This document shows, one piece after another, positions 46,519 to 57,766 of a DNA stretch of 64,000 nt (its first letter is position 1; the number at the start of each line of letters is the position of its first letter). Origin of the DNA: Ganoderma boninense (taxonomy: Eukaryota > Basidiomycota > Agaricomycetes > Polyporales > Polyporaceae); contig CM035307.1 in assembly GCA_002900995.3 (NCBI GenBank), positions 3,782,001 to 3,846,000 of the forward strand. The letters run 5' to 3'. The notes beneath the pieces are model-generated. The model was given only the letters and a program-made list of their open reading frames with translations. It ran no database searches and was not told the origin of the DNA. A program made the position numbers and the translations under genes.

Positions 46519-48650
46519 CTATCCCACCATAGGAAGCTCGATCCCGACCTCGTGCAAAATCCGCTCCGTCGTGTCCCACAGCTCCCCCGCGAGCTCCCTG
46601 CTCTCCGCCAGCGCGCTGCACCTCCCGAGCTTCGCGGGCGGGTCCAGGTACGCCCCGCGGTACAACAGCGGCTGCGCGCGAGGGACGGGCGAGACCGCAC
46701 AGAAGAGCGGCCCCAGCGCGCCCGTCGCGGGCGCGCTGAACGTGAGGTGCGCTATCGCCCTGTAGAGCGGCCCGAGGACGGGCCCGACGGACTCGGTGTA
46801 CGCGTGCACGCCCTCTGCCAACACACAGTCAGACGTTAATTGAGCGATAATGATAATGCCGGGTTGTTTGGTGGGGATGTCAAGAGGGCGGGCGGCGCTG
46901 CTCACCGGTGTTGACTTCGCCTGGGTCGACGGCGAGGCAGAGGACGGGGACGCCTGCGGCGTCGAGGCGCCGCTGGAGGTGTTTCATGCAGAGGAGCTGC
47001 ATCGTCTTCGTCATCGCTAGAGACAGTTTGAGGTGAGTACCTGTGGCCATTCGCACTTGAAGCGCCATTCCATGGCGCGACCCTGAGCTTCTCCCTCATC
47101 GCCTCGGGCTGTATAAGGCCCTTAGGAAGTTCCAAGCACGTTCCAGAGAGCCTTGCGCTTCTGAACGCTCTGGTCTCGAATCCATCCGTCGGGGAACGCG
47201 TCCTAAACACATGGGAAGACAACGGGAAGGGGGGACACCTTCCGCAACGTCTGGTGCATTTCGTCTGGGCGGGTGGGAGGGTTCCCTCGCACACCTCTCT
47301 CTTGCCCATAGTCGGCTGGATAACACACTGCACTCTGCTGTGACAATAACATGTGCTCCCGATCTGCGTTCAAGCGCACATGTATGCCAGGAGATGTGCA
47401 TACTGATAGCGAGGCTTCGACCCGTACCCAGCCGCGGTCACTGCATCTAGCCTGCAGCGGCCAGTTGGCTGGGGTGCACGAAGGGTTCCCCAAAGAGATG
47501 GCCGCGTCGCGCCACGCGTCGCGATCCAAAGCTTGCGCGAAGACACGGTCGAGCTCGGACTCGGGTGGACTTGGGCCCCACATCCGTCTCTCGGAAATTC
47601 ACCAGACGTTGATGTTTTGGACGCGTCCAAAATGGATGGTTACGAGACTACTATGAACGGTCCTGAGGCGACTTCTGAGTGTCTAGACACTCAGGAGTGC
47701 TCAGGACTGGGCAGTTCTGCTGATGGCCCTGGATGGTAGATGGGGAATAGGGATACGGACCGTAGCGGAGGAGCTGGGGGAACAGCGTGTCCTCGAAGTC
47801 GCGGTTGAAGTCGTCGATGGTGCGGAAGCGGACGTCGGCGGGGCACGAGTGGTGCCGAGCTGAGTTCACCTGAATACCGTCCGTGATCAGTGTCGGTGAA
47901 AAAGAGAGAGATAGGCGGGCAGCGGACCGAGACGACTCGCACGTCGCTGTTGGGGTCTTGCGCCGTGCGCGTGAGGAGAGGGAGGAGCAGTCGGGTCAGG
48001 AGATATGCTCCCATGTAGCTGGAAGGCGTCGGTAACACAACCTCTCGGAGAGAAAGAGGGGAGCGGAGACCTACTTGATCATGACGATGTTCTGGACGTT
48101 GTCGTAGTCCTTGGCAAAGGGGACCAGTAATCTAAAGTCAACCACATTAGTCGAACGATTTCGTGCTGCCAGTGCCACGCCGACGTGCACTCACAACGCG
48201 GCATTGTTGACTGCAGGTATCGCTCGTCAGCGGACGTATGCAGTATCGAAGGAAGTATAAAGTTAAAACTCCTACTCAATACATCGAGCCGTTCTTCTCG
48301 TCGCATGAGTTCTTCCGCCGCCTTCTGCACCTTCCTCGGATCGCTGAGGTCGAGGTCGAGCCACACGACCTGTCCATGATCGGAGCCAACACCACTGGCG
48401 TTGAGTCGCTCGATGGCCGTTCTCGCTTTGTCCGGATTACGAGCTCCCATGTATACCTTGGCACCATGGCGAACGAGCTGCTGTATCACGGCGAACCCGA
48501 TTCCGGCACTGTCCTCGAAGTGAGCCAACGCACTCAGAAAGAAGACGATACCACGGCAACTCACTTTCCCCCAGTGACGAGAACAACCTTCCCGCTCAGG
48601 TCTGGGACGTCTGTATCCGGGTTAAACCTGCGAGAAAAGAACGCCCCCAT
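46519..48650 (-). CDS. Short-chain dehydrogenase (retinol dehydrogenase-like)
   Basis: Eight exons on the minus strand (48650-48565, 48508-48276, 48210-48195, 48131-48075, 48018-47928, 47869-47761, 47016-46906, 46814-46519) give 332 aa. The Rossmann cofactor site GKVVLVTGGNAGIGFAV spans intron 1, followed by KVYMGARNPDKA, VVWLDLDLSD, RLDVLINNAALLVPFA, NYMGAYLLTRLLLPLL, the Ser region VVSVNSARHH and the catalytic YxxxK in LLRYAMTKTMQLL, then CLAVDPGEVNTEGV. This is the classical/extended SDR layout of RDH/WWOX-type NAD(P) oxidoreductases; the substrate is not predictable. The TGGNAGIG and NNAA motifs are typical. Exon 3 is a 16-nt micro-exon. The intron between exons 6 and 7 is 744 nt and contains palindromes, in contrast with about 50-60 nt for the others. 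Confidence 0.87.
47615..47706. repeat. Palindromes inside the long SDR intron
   Basis: TTTTGGACGCGTCCAAAA (47615-47632) and CTGAGTGTCTAGACACTCAG (47675-47694) are perfect palindromes. The second is embedded in a wider imperfect hairpin with GTCCTGAG (from 47660) pairing CTCAGGAC (to 47706). The TTGGACGCGTC core also occurs near the right end of the MITE at 30116-30468. Confidence 0.7.
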
Positions 48651-49690
48651 GAGTATGTGCCAGGGGGATAAGTTGCTACTACGGGGCGACGTTCGAGGAA
48701 GCGATCGCGAGTTGAGTAATACTTAGAGAGCTCGTGGGGACTCGGATGAAGAGACGCATCTTGGGATAGCATTGGCGTGATCAGGTGGGATTCCGAGGCC
48801 TGGCCATTTTCTGGTTACCTGGAGCAGGTTCGAGCCATGTGGATCGCTGGCAACGTCCACGGAGTAAGGACGATGACGAAACTGACCGTTGTTGAATTCG
48901 AAATTGGTGTCCGCCCGCCACTCCGCTTGAAAACAAGATCCAAGAGAAACACTGAAGTCGGTGACACACAAACATTGGCTCAATTCGATCTTCTATACCA
49001 CTCTAATTGGCACATAGAACATGTAGGGTAGCGTGTTGGCCATAGAGGACAGGTCGAAGATGGAATACTTTGAAAATGATGCCATTCCGAGCCTGACCGT
49101 GACGCTGGCTGCGGCGCGGCACGCGTTCCCAGGCCTAGAAGTAGCTGTTGCGACGGATGCAAACAGAACCTCGAATACATTTGTGTACTCACTTGGGTTT
49201 TTTAAAACCGTGTTGGAGGCGCAGATGTTGCCTGGTGGTGAAGAACACCTCAGTGCTCACTCGGACTGGCGCCCACCGGCAGTATTTGCGGGACCAACGG
49301 GCCGCAAACTGACGCGCCGAGCGCTTCTAAGCCTGAAGGCTAAAGCGGACCTCTCCGGACTTGGGAGACATGAACTGAACTATCTGCGACGCCCTGCACG
49401 CCAAGCCATTACCACTGAGAAAACATTGAGTACTATCTCCGCCATGCCTCACTTGGTTGTCTCGCTATGCTTTTGGTTCTCGATTAATGTCCCCGGTGAG
49501 GCTCACTCGCAGGGCGTGCTGACTCCTCCAGGGCCGCCTCGCCTAGTGCTGGTGAGGAGGCCTGCGAGAGGGCCCGGCCAACGACAAGTACTGTTCTTGC
49601 CAGAAGTGCTTCGACGCGATAACGTGACAACCTGTCACTCCCTTCACCGCGCTTCACGTTCCAAGAATACCCTCCGACCCCATACTCTTC
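48651..49690. other. Divergent intergenic region, no supported gene
   Basis: A 266-codon frame from 49033 covers much of it, but it runs across the TATA box and start of the next gene and has no domain or signal, so I do not call it. Confidence 0.45.
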
Positions 49691-49695
49691 CGCTG

Positions 49696-49702
49696 TATAT
49701 AA
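49696..49702 (+). promoter_or_regulatory. TATA box of the acidic-tail protein gene
   Basis: TATATAA lies 94 bp before the ATG at 49790. Confidence 0.55.
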
Positions 49703-49789
49703 CCCCCCCAATGCTTCCTCGAACGTCAAATCGCTCTCTCTTTTCCCCCATCATCTTCGCCCGTCCCCACGCATACACCCACCTCTGCC

Positions 49790-50561
49790 ATGCAGACCAA
49801 TCTCCCGCCCCAGTTCACGCCTCTTGGCAATGACGCTATCATCGGCGCTCTTAACACTCAAGGTGTAGCTGCCGGCGCAAGTGTTTCCATCTCATTCCTC
49901 GTTTCTTTTCGCTCATCTCCCTCGTCCTGCAGGACGTCAACGACCCTTCGTTCCAGCTGGCGCCGTCCGCCGCCAAAAAGGCCCGTCGCTCTATTCTCCC
50001 GGTGCGCGTTATCGGCTCTTTGACAATCCTCTACCCGTCTAATATCTTAGCAGCCGGTCGACGTCTTCAACATGCTCACCGAGAACAACACCCACCCCAC
50101 CCCAGACGCCGCCACCGCGACGACGGCCGGCGCCGAAGACGCTGACTGGGACCGCCGCAGACGTCAAGTCTGCGCGATGATGGTCGAGTCTCGCATGAAG
50201 CGCAGCAACCTTGCGCTCGACATGTGCCGCCTCCACACGAAGTACAAGACCGCGACCGGCAAGGAGCTGTTCCCACAGGCGAAATTCGACGCATACGCGG
50301 GCTTCATTGATCGCTGCGTGGCTGACAGCGACAAGATTACCGTCGAAGACGTCCAATACCACCTCGGTACGCACGTTCCTCCTTAGTGACCGCGCCCGCC
50401 ACTCACATGCGTTCTTGGAAGCTGTCCTGCCGCAGGCCATCCGTGATCAGATGGCGGCGGCTGCAACAGCCACAGGCGAGGATGAAGATGAAGACGAACA
50501 TATGGACGAAGACGAAGACGAAGACGAAGACGAAGACGAAGACGGAGTCCAGGACGCTTAA
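49790..50561 (+). CDS. Unrecognised protein with acidic C-terminal tail
   Basis: Exons 49790-49864, 49933-50001, 50051-50366 and 50422-50561 give 199 aa. The N terminus (MQTNLPPQFTPLGNDAIIGA) leads to DVNDPSFQLAPSAAKKARRS, a basic patch that could be a nuclear localisation signal. A central, probably helical part follows (ADWDRRRRQVCAMMVESRMK; LALDMCRLHTKYKTATGKEL; AKFDAYAGFIDRCV), and then AVLPQAIRDQMAAAAT. The tail is almost only Asp/Glu, encoded by a GACGAA tandem repeat (about 50504-50546) that is likely to vary in length. I do not recognise a family; a nuclear or chromatin-associated role is only a guess from the NLS-like and acidic segments. The first intron uses a GTAGCT donor, chosen because it gives phase 0 into exon 2. 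Confidence 0.65.
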
Positions 50562-51927
50562 GCGAAGTCCAACGCCACCAACGCGGTCGATAGAAAGCCG
50601 GGTCTTCGTCAAACAGGACTGACGGTGTGGATCGTCAGGGAGAGTTTTGTCAGGGAAACGTTCCAAGAATGATTGCAGTCTGTGACATATTGTCTCTGTG
50701 CATGTTGCCCCGTGTTATGTATGATTAGGAACTCGCGTGTATCAATAAGCATGGCTCCGTGCCTTTGAGTGTCTGCGTGATAGGTGCCACACACCCCTGG
50801 CTAGGGAACTAGCGAAATGACGGACCTAGGACCCATCGACTCGTCTGACGACCGTTGAGCGGCCTCCACGCGGGCAGCGCTCAAGCCAATGATAGCTTCC
50901 CGAGCTCCCTTGCGGTGTCGTTTGTTTTTTCTGTTTTGTTTTGTTTTGTTTTTCTCTTTTCTTTCTTCCATACATCGTACCATATGATATTCAATACATC
51001 AGAATGCTTAGGCGTTAGCTGGAGGATACAGCATCACAACCGAGTCCCGTCGCGTACATACGTGCACTGACTGGCTACGCGCCCCCGTGATCGCGTCTCG
51101 GATATCGCCGTGCAGCCGGTTACGACCATTGCAATCTGAGTGTCTCGCCATCGTGTTTGCCGTATACACACCTATGCAGCTTGTCTACAGCAGCTTTTTT
51201 GCCAGCGGAAGTTCTCGTTCTAGTCCTCAGCGTTTCCGGAGTCCGTTCTTGACCACAATCCGGCGCCGATGGTTCCGACGAGCACTCGAGGAGGAGCGAG
51301 TCTCTGTGATCCCCGACCGCGCCTTTCGTTCGTGTCATCCCCTCGCGTCTATCCTAAGTATCGGTTGACCTCCTATTTCACTCCTTCGCTCTTCCGAGTC
51401 GTACGTACGTCCACCCAGCGTGCATCGGCGGCTCGGGCTAGTTTCTGCGCGCCACTGGCAAAGACCTACTCCCCAGTGCGCACTACCACTGCTCACCCAC
51501 GGGGTGTTTACAGTATTCCTCTCGCATGATGGGGCTGCAGGTATGGCCACGGCGTCGAGCCTGAGGAGTAAGTGTGTAGGAGCTGGGACGGGTCGCAGCC
51601 TGAGCGCTAGTAGTCGCAATGACCCCAGTCGTGAATTATGACAGATTTATGGGCTCCCTCGTTCGTAGAGCTGCAAGGAGCATTCCGACAATATTCGTAC
51701 AAACTTTATGCCGCTCTGATTGAGCAAAGAAAGCCCCGGTAATTTTGCATTGAATTGCTCGACGGCACTTCGGAACGGGATCATTCGACGGACTTTTCTG
51801 CCAATCCCTGGCTTTCTCTTGGGGTTTCGACAGTCTCACCTAGTTGTCCATGACTTCCTCGAAGAGATGGGATGGTTTTCCGCGTGTTGTAAAGGGAGAA
51901 AACGTCGAAAACAAAACGATTTCCAAC
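50562..51927. other. Intergenic region, no gene seen
   Basis: Contains a T-rich run with TTTTG repeats (50925-50965). Open frames on both strands lack any supporting feature. Confidence 0.45.
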
Positions 51928-52038
51928 TACCCCCTGCGGGACTCGAACCCGCAACCTCCAGATTGTCACGTGACTTCGGGTAAGAGTCCCTGAGTCCTCG
52001 TTAGAAGTCTGACGTCATAGCCATTAGACAAAGGGGGC
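51928..52038 (-). tRNA. tRNA-Arg (anticodon UCU) with intron
   Basis: The minus strand folds as a full cloverleaf: acceptor GCCCCCT/AGGGGGT (first pair G-U), D arm GTC..GAC, anticodon stem TCAGA/TCTGG with loop CTTCTAA giving anticodon TCT, and T arm GCGGG TTCGAGT CCCGC. An intron of about 38 nt sits after position 37, the standard place. The discriminator base is A. Confidence 0.92.
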
Positions 52039-52427
52039 TTGCCTGAGGTAGCCTTAAAACTTAACACAAACATCTGAGAAGAGGGAGAGGGATCCCAATG
52101 CGTACCCGTGCTTGGACTGATATTGCCTAGATCCCAATGATTGTTCCCCTACCCACTTGAACGCTGCTGGCGCGAGAACTGCAGGAAATAAATGACTACG
52201 GTAATGCATGAAATACGGAGGCATATACGCACATATCAACAAACTAAACGACGGCCCTCTGCAGTCCCGATCATATCCTCAACTTGAACTTCGTAGCGGT
52301 TTCCCGAAGCCCTCCCCTCCGAATGATACTCCTATCTACAGTCCATCGTCTCCAGGGTAAGTACTAAGCGCGATTCTAGGTATGCGGCACTATACCTACC
52401 GCTGCCTCATCCTACCTCCCGACCCCG
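52039..52427. other. Intergenic region, no gene seen
   Basis: Short spacer between the tRNA gene and the stop of the zinc-finger gene; probably 3' flank of the latter. Confidence 0.4.
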
Positions 52428-53952
52428 TCACTGCTTCCGAGTCCGCTGCCGCTTCCTGGGGTTCATCTTCTTCTCGTACTTCTTATCGCAGTTCTTCTTC
52501 GTATGCCGCGACGAGAAGTTGTCCGTGCGGACGTCCCACCCGCACCGCAAGCACTCGCTGCGCAGGTCCATGTGCGCCTTGCCCGTGACGTGCGAGCGGA
52601 GGCTCGAGAGGCTGCCGCACACCCGCGTGCACCCGCCGTACCGACACCGAAAAGAGGTCGCCTTCCAATCGTTTCCGTACGTCTTGGAGAGATACGGGAA
52701 GAGCTCCTTGGGCGCCATGTCAGAGGGGATGGCGTCTTCGCCCCACTTCGGCGGATTCGCCCAGTCGATCTTGGTGGTATGCTTATACTGCGGCTCGAAG
52801 TCGGAGTCCACGTCTGGAGCGGCGGGGGCGTTCTCCTTGCCGGGTTCGGGGGCTGCCTGCTGAGAGAGGGTGGAGGCCGTCGTCTTTCTGGCTTTGGAAG
52901 GACCGGGGTTCGACAGTGGTTCAGCCCTGCGTTTCCCTAGCGTCGAAGCCCGCGCCGACGGTCCTGCGACTGCGTTCGCTTGCAGCGTGGTGTGAACGGG
53001 AGGAGAGGGCAAGGCTCCGAGGGCGTTGAATGCCGATAGATGGCGACTGTCGTCAGCGCAAGCAGATGGCGGATAGAGTGCATAATTCTGGGGAAGAGAC
53101 GGCCCGACGCCGTGGGGAGCAAGTTGGTGGAAGGGCATTGCGGCCAGTTGCGGCGCACCGGCCACTGGTAGCAAGTCGGATGGATTCTGATGCACGGCCG
53201 AAGAGCTTGAGCCCTGCACGAACTCCTGGGTCCGCGGAGCATACTGCTCCGCTGCTGGTCCTCCGAAGAAGTGAAAACCTCCAGAGGGTCTGGGATATGA
53301 GGGCCGGTCGTAGTTCGGGTGGTCCCTGCGCGGCGAAAGAAATAAGCACACGTCGCATATAATGATGCGGCTACCTTCAAGACGCACCGAGGTATCTGAA
53401 TCTGGAACCCAAGCTCTCGAATAATAGAGGAATCCTCCCCGAACCTGAGTACGGGCAAGGTCGTGGGCGGAAGGGCGGTGCTGTTACAATGCAGCTGTCG
53501 GCAACAGCAGGGAGAGGAACCGGGAGAGAGGCGACTTACTTCTGCACCGGGATGCCAGGGAACCCCAAACTCATACCCTCCCCTTGAAAACCACCGGGGA
53601 GCCCAGGCCATCCTAGCGGCGCATGATCACCCACGTTGTTTGCGATGTGGAAGTCGGTCGCAGCACTGGGGAAAACGGACGGTGGTTACGCACGGTCCAG
53701 GCAAACGGAGCGGGACATTGCGACGTACATGGGCTCCACAACCACCGATGGAGATGGGAGGTATTCGGCGAGGCCGAGCGTCCGCACGATGCTTTCGACA
53801 AGCCGCTGTTCGTCGGCCGTGAGGTGGTTGGAGTCGCATTCCTCTGAGGCCGGAGGGCTGCAGCCGTAACGTCGACGATGTTAGCGCATGTGGTTCCAGC
53901 CGAACATGAAGCCAAACGAGAGAGCTCACAGGGTGCCGAAGTGTGCGTCCAT
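52428..53952 (-). CDS. C2H2/C2HC zinc-finger protein, putative regulator
   Basis: Five exons on the minus strand (53952-53930, 53857-53729, 53665-53540, 53444-53388, 53325-52428) give 410 aa, with all phases consistent. The start is a 23-nt exon coding MDAHFGTL. The N-terminal half (DEQRLVESIVRTLGLAEYLP) is followed by Pro/Gly/Ser-rich sequence, a basic patch (LGKRRAEPLS..GPSKARKTT) and DIDWANPPKWGED-like acidic/aromatic sequence. The C terminus holds an atypical finger C-x4-C-x12-H-x5-H (in CRYGGCTRVCG..SHVTGKAH) and a second C-x2-C-x11-H-x4-C (in CLRCGWDVRTDNFSSRH), ending in a lysine/arginine-rich tail (KKMNPRKRQRTRKQ) that looks like a nuclear signal. This paired-finger layout is common in mushroom DNA-binding proteins; no target can be inferred. 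Confidence 0.82.
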
Positions 53953-55175
53953 ATTATACAGCCAGACAGGGAAGGAGTGAGATGGAGAGCACAAGACGGA
54001 GGTGGAGATAAGACAAGACGGTGGTGGAGACGAGAGGAGATGGAGGGCGTTGAGACAGAGGCGCAAAGGTCCGACAACACTGGCCGACCTCAGCACTGGC
54101 AAGCTCCAGAGCCTTTTTATCCACCCACATCCCGCTGCCCACGGACCCGGCCGCGCGCAGGCACACCAGAGGCCAAATTTCCAGACCTCCTTTGTGCGTG
54201 AGCGCCGTCGCTTGTACTGTCCAAAGCACCGATGCTAAGCGACGCGGGAGAGGGTTCAGGGTGAGGCGCTGCGGGGTATCGCCTGGGTGCATCGAATCTC
54301 TGGATAAAGGCGAAGACGCGCCGCGACGAGCGGCGGAGAACAATCCCTCCGGCGCCCTGGGGCCTGCTCCGAGACGGCGTTCGTCTCGGTTACGTCACGA
54401 CGCGCCATCCTGTCGTCCAAAGCGCGATCCAGGGGCATGCCGCGTGCTTTGAAAGAAGGATCAAGTAGATCTTCTCTGGGCGGAATGATGGGCGCAACGT
54501 GCCAGGTCGTGCTGGAGACTGGGGACGCGTCACATGCCGCACAATGAAGCTGGCCAGGGCTGGTAGCGACGAAGGGGAGGGAGGGGAACAATGGCGAAGC
54601 CGGTGGGAGGAAACGGGTCGAGGGAACGGCCAGTAATTCAACCACTGGGTGTCAAGGGCACGAGTGACCCCGATAAATTTGGGGACCCCGGAGCGATGAG
54701 GGAAACGATGCTGCATATAGAACTGCGTGTTGCATGTGATGGAGAGGTCAAGAAAGAGGACGCCGCCCGACTTGAACTTGAAGTTGGTGAGAGGCGACGG
54801 GCAACTCGCCACTCCACGAAAACGGGCGAAGAGGGAGATCCGCGCTGAGGGCCGGCGCATGCATTGAGGATCGTAAGTGGCCCGCACAGATAGATCGGGG
54901 GAAGGACGTCGCAAAAATATAGGAGAAATATATACGGCGAAATCGAAAAAGGCGAAGGGCGAGGGCAAGAGAAGAGGGAGCGATCCGCATCGAGGTCATT
55001 GTTGTACACGTGAGGTGTTTAGCACTGCAGCCTGCAGTCCACCGCCTCCACGTTTTGAAGGGCCCCTGGATATGCATGCCTGGGTCTTTGTCCTATAGAG
55101 ACGCCAAATTGATGAGAAACACCGCATACGTGGCATGATGACAAACGGACGGCACCATCATGACGAGCAGGAGAT
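53953..55175. other. Intergenic region, no gene seen
   Basis: Upstream region of the zinc-finger gene and 3' flank of the BTB gene. Several frames are open but without motifs or linked exons. Confidence 0.45.
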
Positions 55176-56236
55176 TTACACTTGGCTCGGCCATCCCGGG
55201 ATGTCGAGACGAAGCAAGGTAGGGAGGCGAGCCCAGATATCGTTCATTTCGTTCTCCTGGTTCTTGTTTAATACTCCCAAGCATGGGCTGCAAAGCCGGT
55301 CGTCGTCCGCTGCACTGTCGAGTATGTTTGCCCAAGATACGAACATGGACCCGGGCTCGAAGCCATCCGGGCCTACATCCATCCCTTCCAGCAGCAGCTC
55401 ACGCATCCTGCTTTTGCAGACTTGCCAGTCTGCACAATATATGCTCGGAGACCCACCGAAGATCCTGCTGAGGCTGTAAAACGCTTCCTGGATAAGGTGG
55501 TTGCGGCCGTCCAGGACCATTCTGAGGTGAGAAGGGCTCAGATGCTCCACGGTGCCATCTTCTCTCGTCCATCCATCAAGAACATCCGATCCGAGGGAGG
55601 CGCAATCGAGTATCGCGCGAGGGAGGATCCCGGGAGTTTCTGTGAGGATGGCCAATTTCACGGCCCCGATGCCGTGGATAGGTTCGAATGGTATCCACTC
55701 CGGCGAGAGATCAGGACGGGAGGTGTAATATCATTTCAGGTAAACCACTGCTTGTTGAAGCACGTCGTCGACCTGATATTTGTGGGAAAGACAAACGACG
55801 GCGAAGACTTGCTCGAAGGAGACCTCCTTTTCAGGGTAGTCCCTTACGAAACTGGCCTGGAGTTCAACAGATAGTCTTACTGCATACACTGAGGTACGTA
55901 CACTCTGCGTGACTTCGGTAGTAGGACCCGGAGAAAGTGCCGCAGATCTTCCGGAGAGTCGGAGAGGTGAATGACGCCTTCGTAGCTCTCATCTGCCCTC
56001 GAGGACGCGGCGGTGAACATGTCGGCAAAGATGGACGACTGGGCAGCGAGCAAACCGCGGTATATGCGGAATGCGATTTTGCGTGAAACTAGAATGATAT
56101 TGCCATCCTCGAGCCAGAACTCCTTATCGTGTTCGAGGTTGTGCGTCGACGCCGGCGCTTCAAGAGACTCTGTCATCCCGTCGTCGCCTTCTGGAGAGAT
56201 TCGCGGCCGCTTTGAAGTATGCAATGCTTCAGACAT
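55176..56236 (-). CDS. BTB/POZ domain protein, possibly interrupted
   Basis: Start MSEALHTSKRPRIS at 56236. Exon 1 (56236-55904) carries the BTB core: DKEFWLEDGNIILVSRKIAF, RIYRGLLAAQSSIFADMF, VIHLSDSPEDLRHFLRVL. After a 47-nt intron, exon 2 (from 55856) continues SFEQVFAVVCLSHKYQVDDV, LQQAVVYLK, then an in-frame TGA at 55733-55731. The same frame goes on with YYTSRPDLSPEWIPFEPIHG, IGAVKLAILTETPGILPRAI, matching the second half of mushroom BTB proteins, and ends at 55176. So either there is a premature stop, or a weak 48- or 51-nt intron (donor near 55749-55746, acceptor CCGGAG near 55699) removes it. These proteins are a large, poorly understood family in Agaricomycetes, probably adaptors for cullin ligases or transcription factors. 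Confidence 0.75.
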
Positions 56237-56385
56237 GATGATGATGATAAAGTGTGGATTTGTGTGGTTAAATTTTCCAAGCAAGAGGGAGAATGAGCGA
56301 AGCAGAGGATCGTCGGCAAGTAAAGCACGCGGGGGTTTATGGATCTATTATTACGTAAACTTGTTTGCCCCACCCGAAATTTCCC

Positions 56386-56772
56386 TCTATTCACGCTAAA
56401 CTCGGGCAGGGCGAAAGCGATGGTATTGGGCGCGCGCTACGGGAGCTGCGCGGGACCACCGAGACCGCGTCGCCACCGCTCTCTCGCGCGACCGGTGGGC
56501 CGAGCTCAAGCCGGCGGAAGGCGAATGTGTGCCTACTACATGAGCCGTAGCTAAGAAGAAACTAAGAAGGGATAGCGGAAGGGCGGGTGAAAAAGGAAAG
56601 CTCGACGCTGAGTACGAGCCCCCGAGGGCGAGAGGACGAGAGCTCAGAGTACAGGACCCCCCTGGACTATATACTAGCGCGAGACAAAGAGTCCTTTGTT
56701 GAGCGGAGATCCGGGAGAGGGCGGCGCGAGTAAAGCTGCATAGACCCTGGATAATATTCATTATCCAAAACA
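56386..56772 (-). repeat. LTR-like repeat copy A (387 bp)
   Basis: Begins TCTATTCACGCTAAACTCGG and ends ATTATCCAAAACA. Read on the minus strand it starts TGTTTTGGATAATGAATATT with a small inverted repeat and contains a TATATA motif, as in LTRs. It shares its first ~125 bp and last ~183 bp with the adjoining copy B. Confidence 0.75.
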
Positions 56773-57766
56773 TCTATTCACGCTAAACTCGGGCAGGGCG
56801 AAAGCGATGGTATTGGGCGCGCGCTACGGGAGCTGCGCGGGACCACCGAGACCGCGTCGCCACCGCTCTCTCGCGCGACCGGTGGGCCGAGCTCAAGCCA
56901 GGGAAGAAGCGAAGTGGAGAGCCGGAGGCTCGGGAGGCTGAGTGTGAGGATCGGCCCAATGGGAGTGATTTGAAGATGAAAGGCGGGCAGTGGAGGCGAC
57001 GCGGAGACGCTAGCATCGCACTGCCCGGAAAAGCGAGCAGATCGCCAAATGAAGAGGGCGGCAGCAGCCCGAGAAGGCGAGCGGATCGCGGAGGAGGAAG
57101 TGGAGCGCCGCGCGAGCGGGCGGCAGTGGCGCGGATGCGAGTGGCGGCGAGCGGGTCGCGGCACTGAGAGGGCAGCGGTGGCCCGAGAACTTGAGAGTGC
57201 GCGTAGGCAGCGCGAGCGAGCGCCCCGGAGGGAAGCGGCGGCGAGCGAGTGGCCAATGCGAGGGCAGCGGTGGCCCGAGAAGAGATGGAGCGGAGGAGTG
57301 AGCGTAGGCAGCGCGGAGCGAGCGGGCGACAGCGGTCCGGAGTGGCGGTGAGCGGATCACCGTGTAGGATGGCGAGCGGATCGCCAGATGGCGGGCCACC
57401 TAGAGGTCGAGTGGCCCCGAGAGCAGGTGAGCGGATCACCAAGTGCTGGGAGGTTGGGCAGGGTGTGAGGAAGAGTTGCCACTCGTCCGCCAGCACTGCG
57501 AGAGGGTGGTCCTCGAGGAGTGGCGCCCGGAATGCGGCAGGCTGTTGGCGACACCGAGAGCGTAGTGCGCGCAAACCAGCGTGAAAAAGGAAAGCTCGAC
57601 GCTGAGTACGAGCCCCCGAGGGCGAGAGGACGAGAGCTCAGAGTACAGGACCCCCCTGGACTATATACTAGCGCGAGACAAAGAGTCCTTTGTTGAGCGG
57701 AGATCCGGGAGAGGGCGGCGCGAGTAAAGCTGCATAGACCCTGGATAATATTCATTATCCAAAACA
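56773..57766 (-). repeat. LTR-like repeat copy B (994 bp) with expanded middle
   Basis: Directly follows copy A in the same orientation, with nearly identical ends. Its middle (about 56900-57580) is purine-rich, built from degenerate GAGCGGATCGC-type units, and replaces the short ~80-bp middle of copy A. No retrotransposon coding sequence lies between or beside the copies. It is probably a solo-LTR or non-autonomous tandem pair. Confidence 0.7.

Noticed and set aside
49033..49833. 266-codon plus-strand frame
   Set aside because: No domain or signal; it runs through the TATA box and the start of the gene at 49790 in another frame.
56783..57574. 263-codon minus frame
   Set aside because: Low-complexity reading of the purine-rich expanded middle of LTR-like copy B, with repeated PLASRALAA-like text and no domain.
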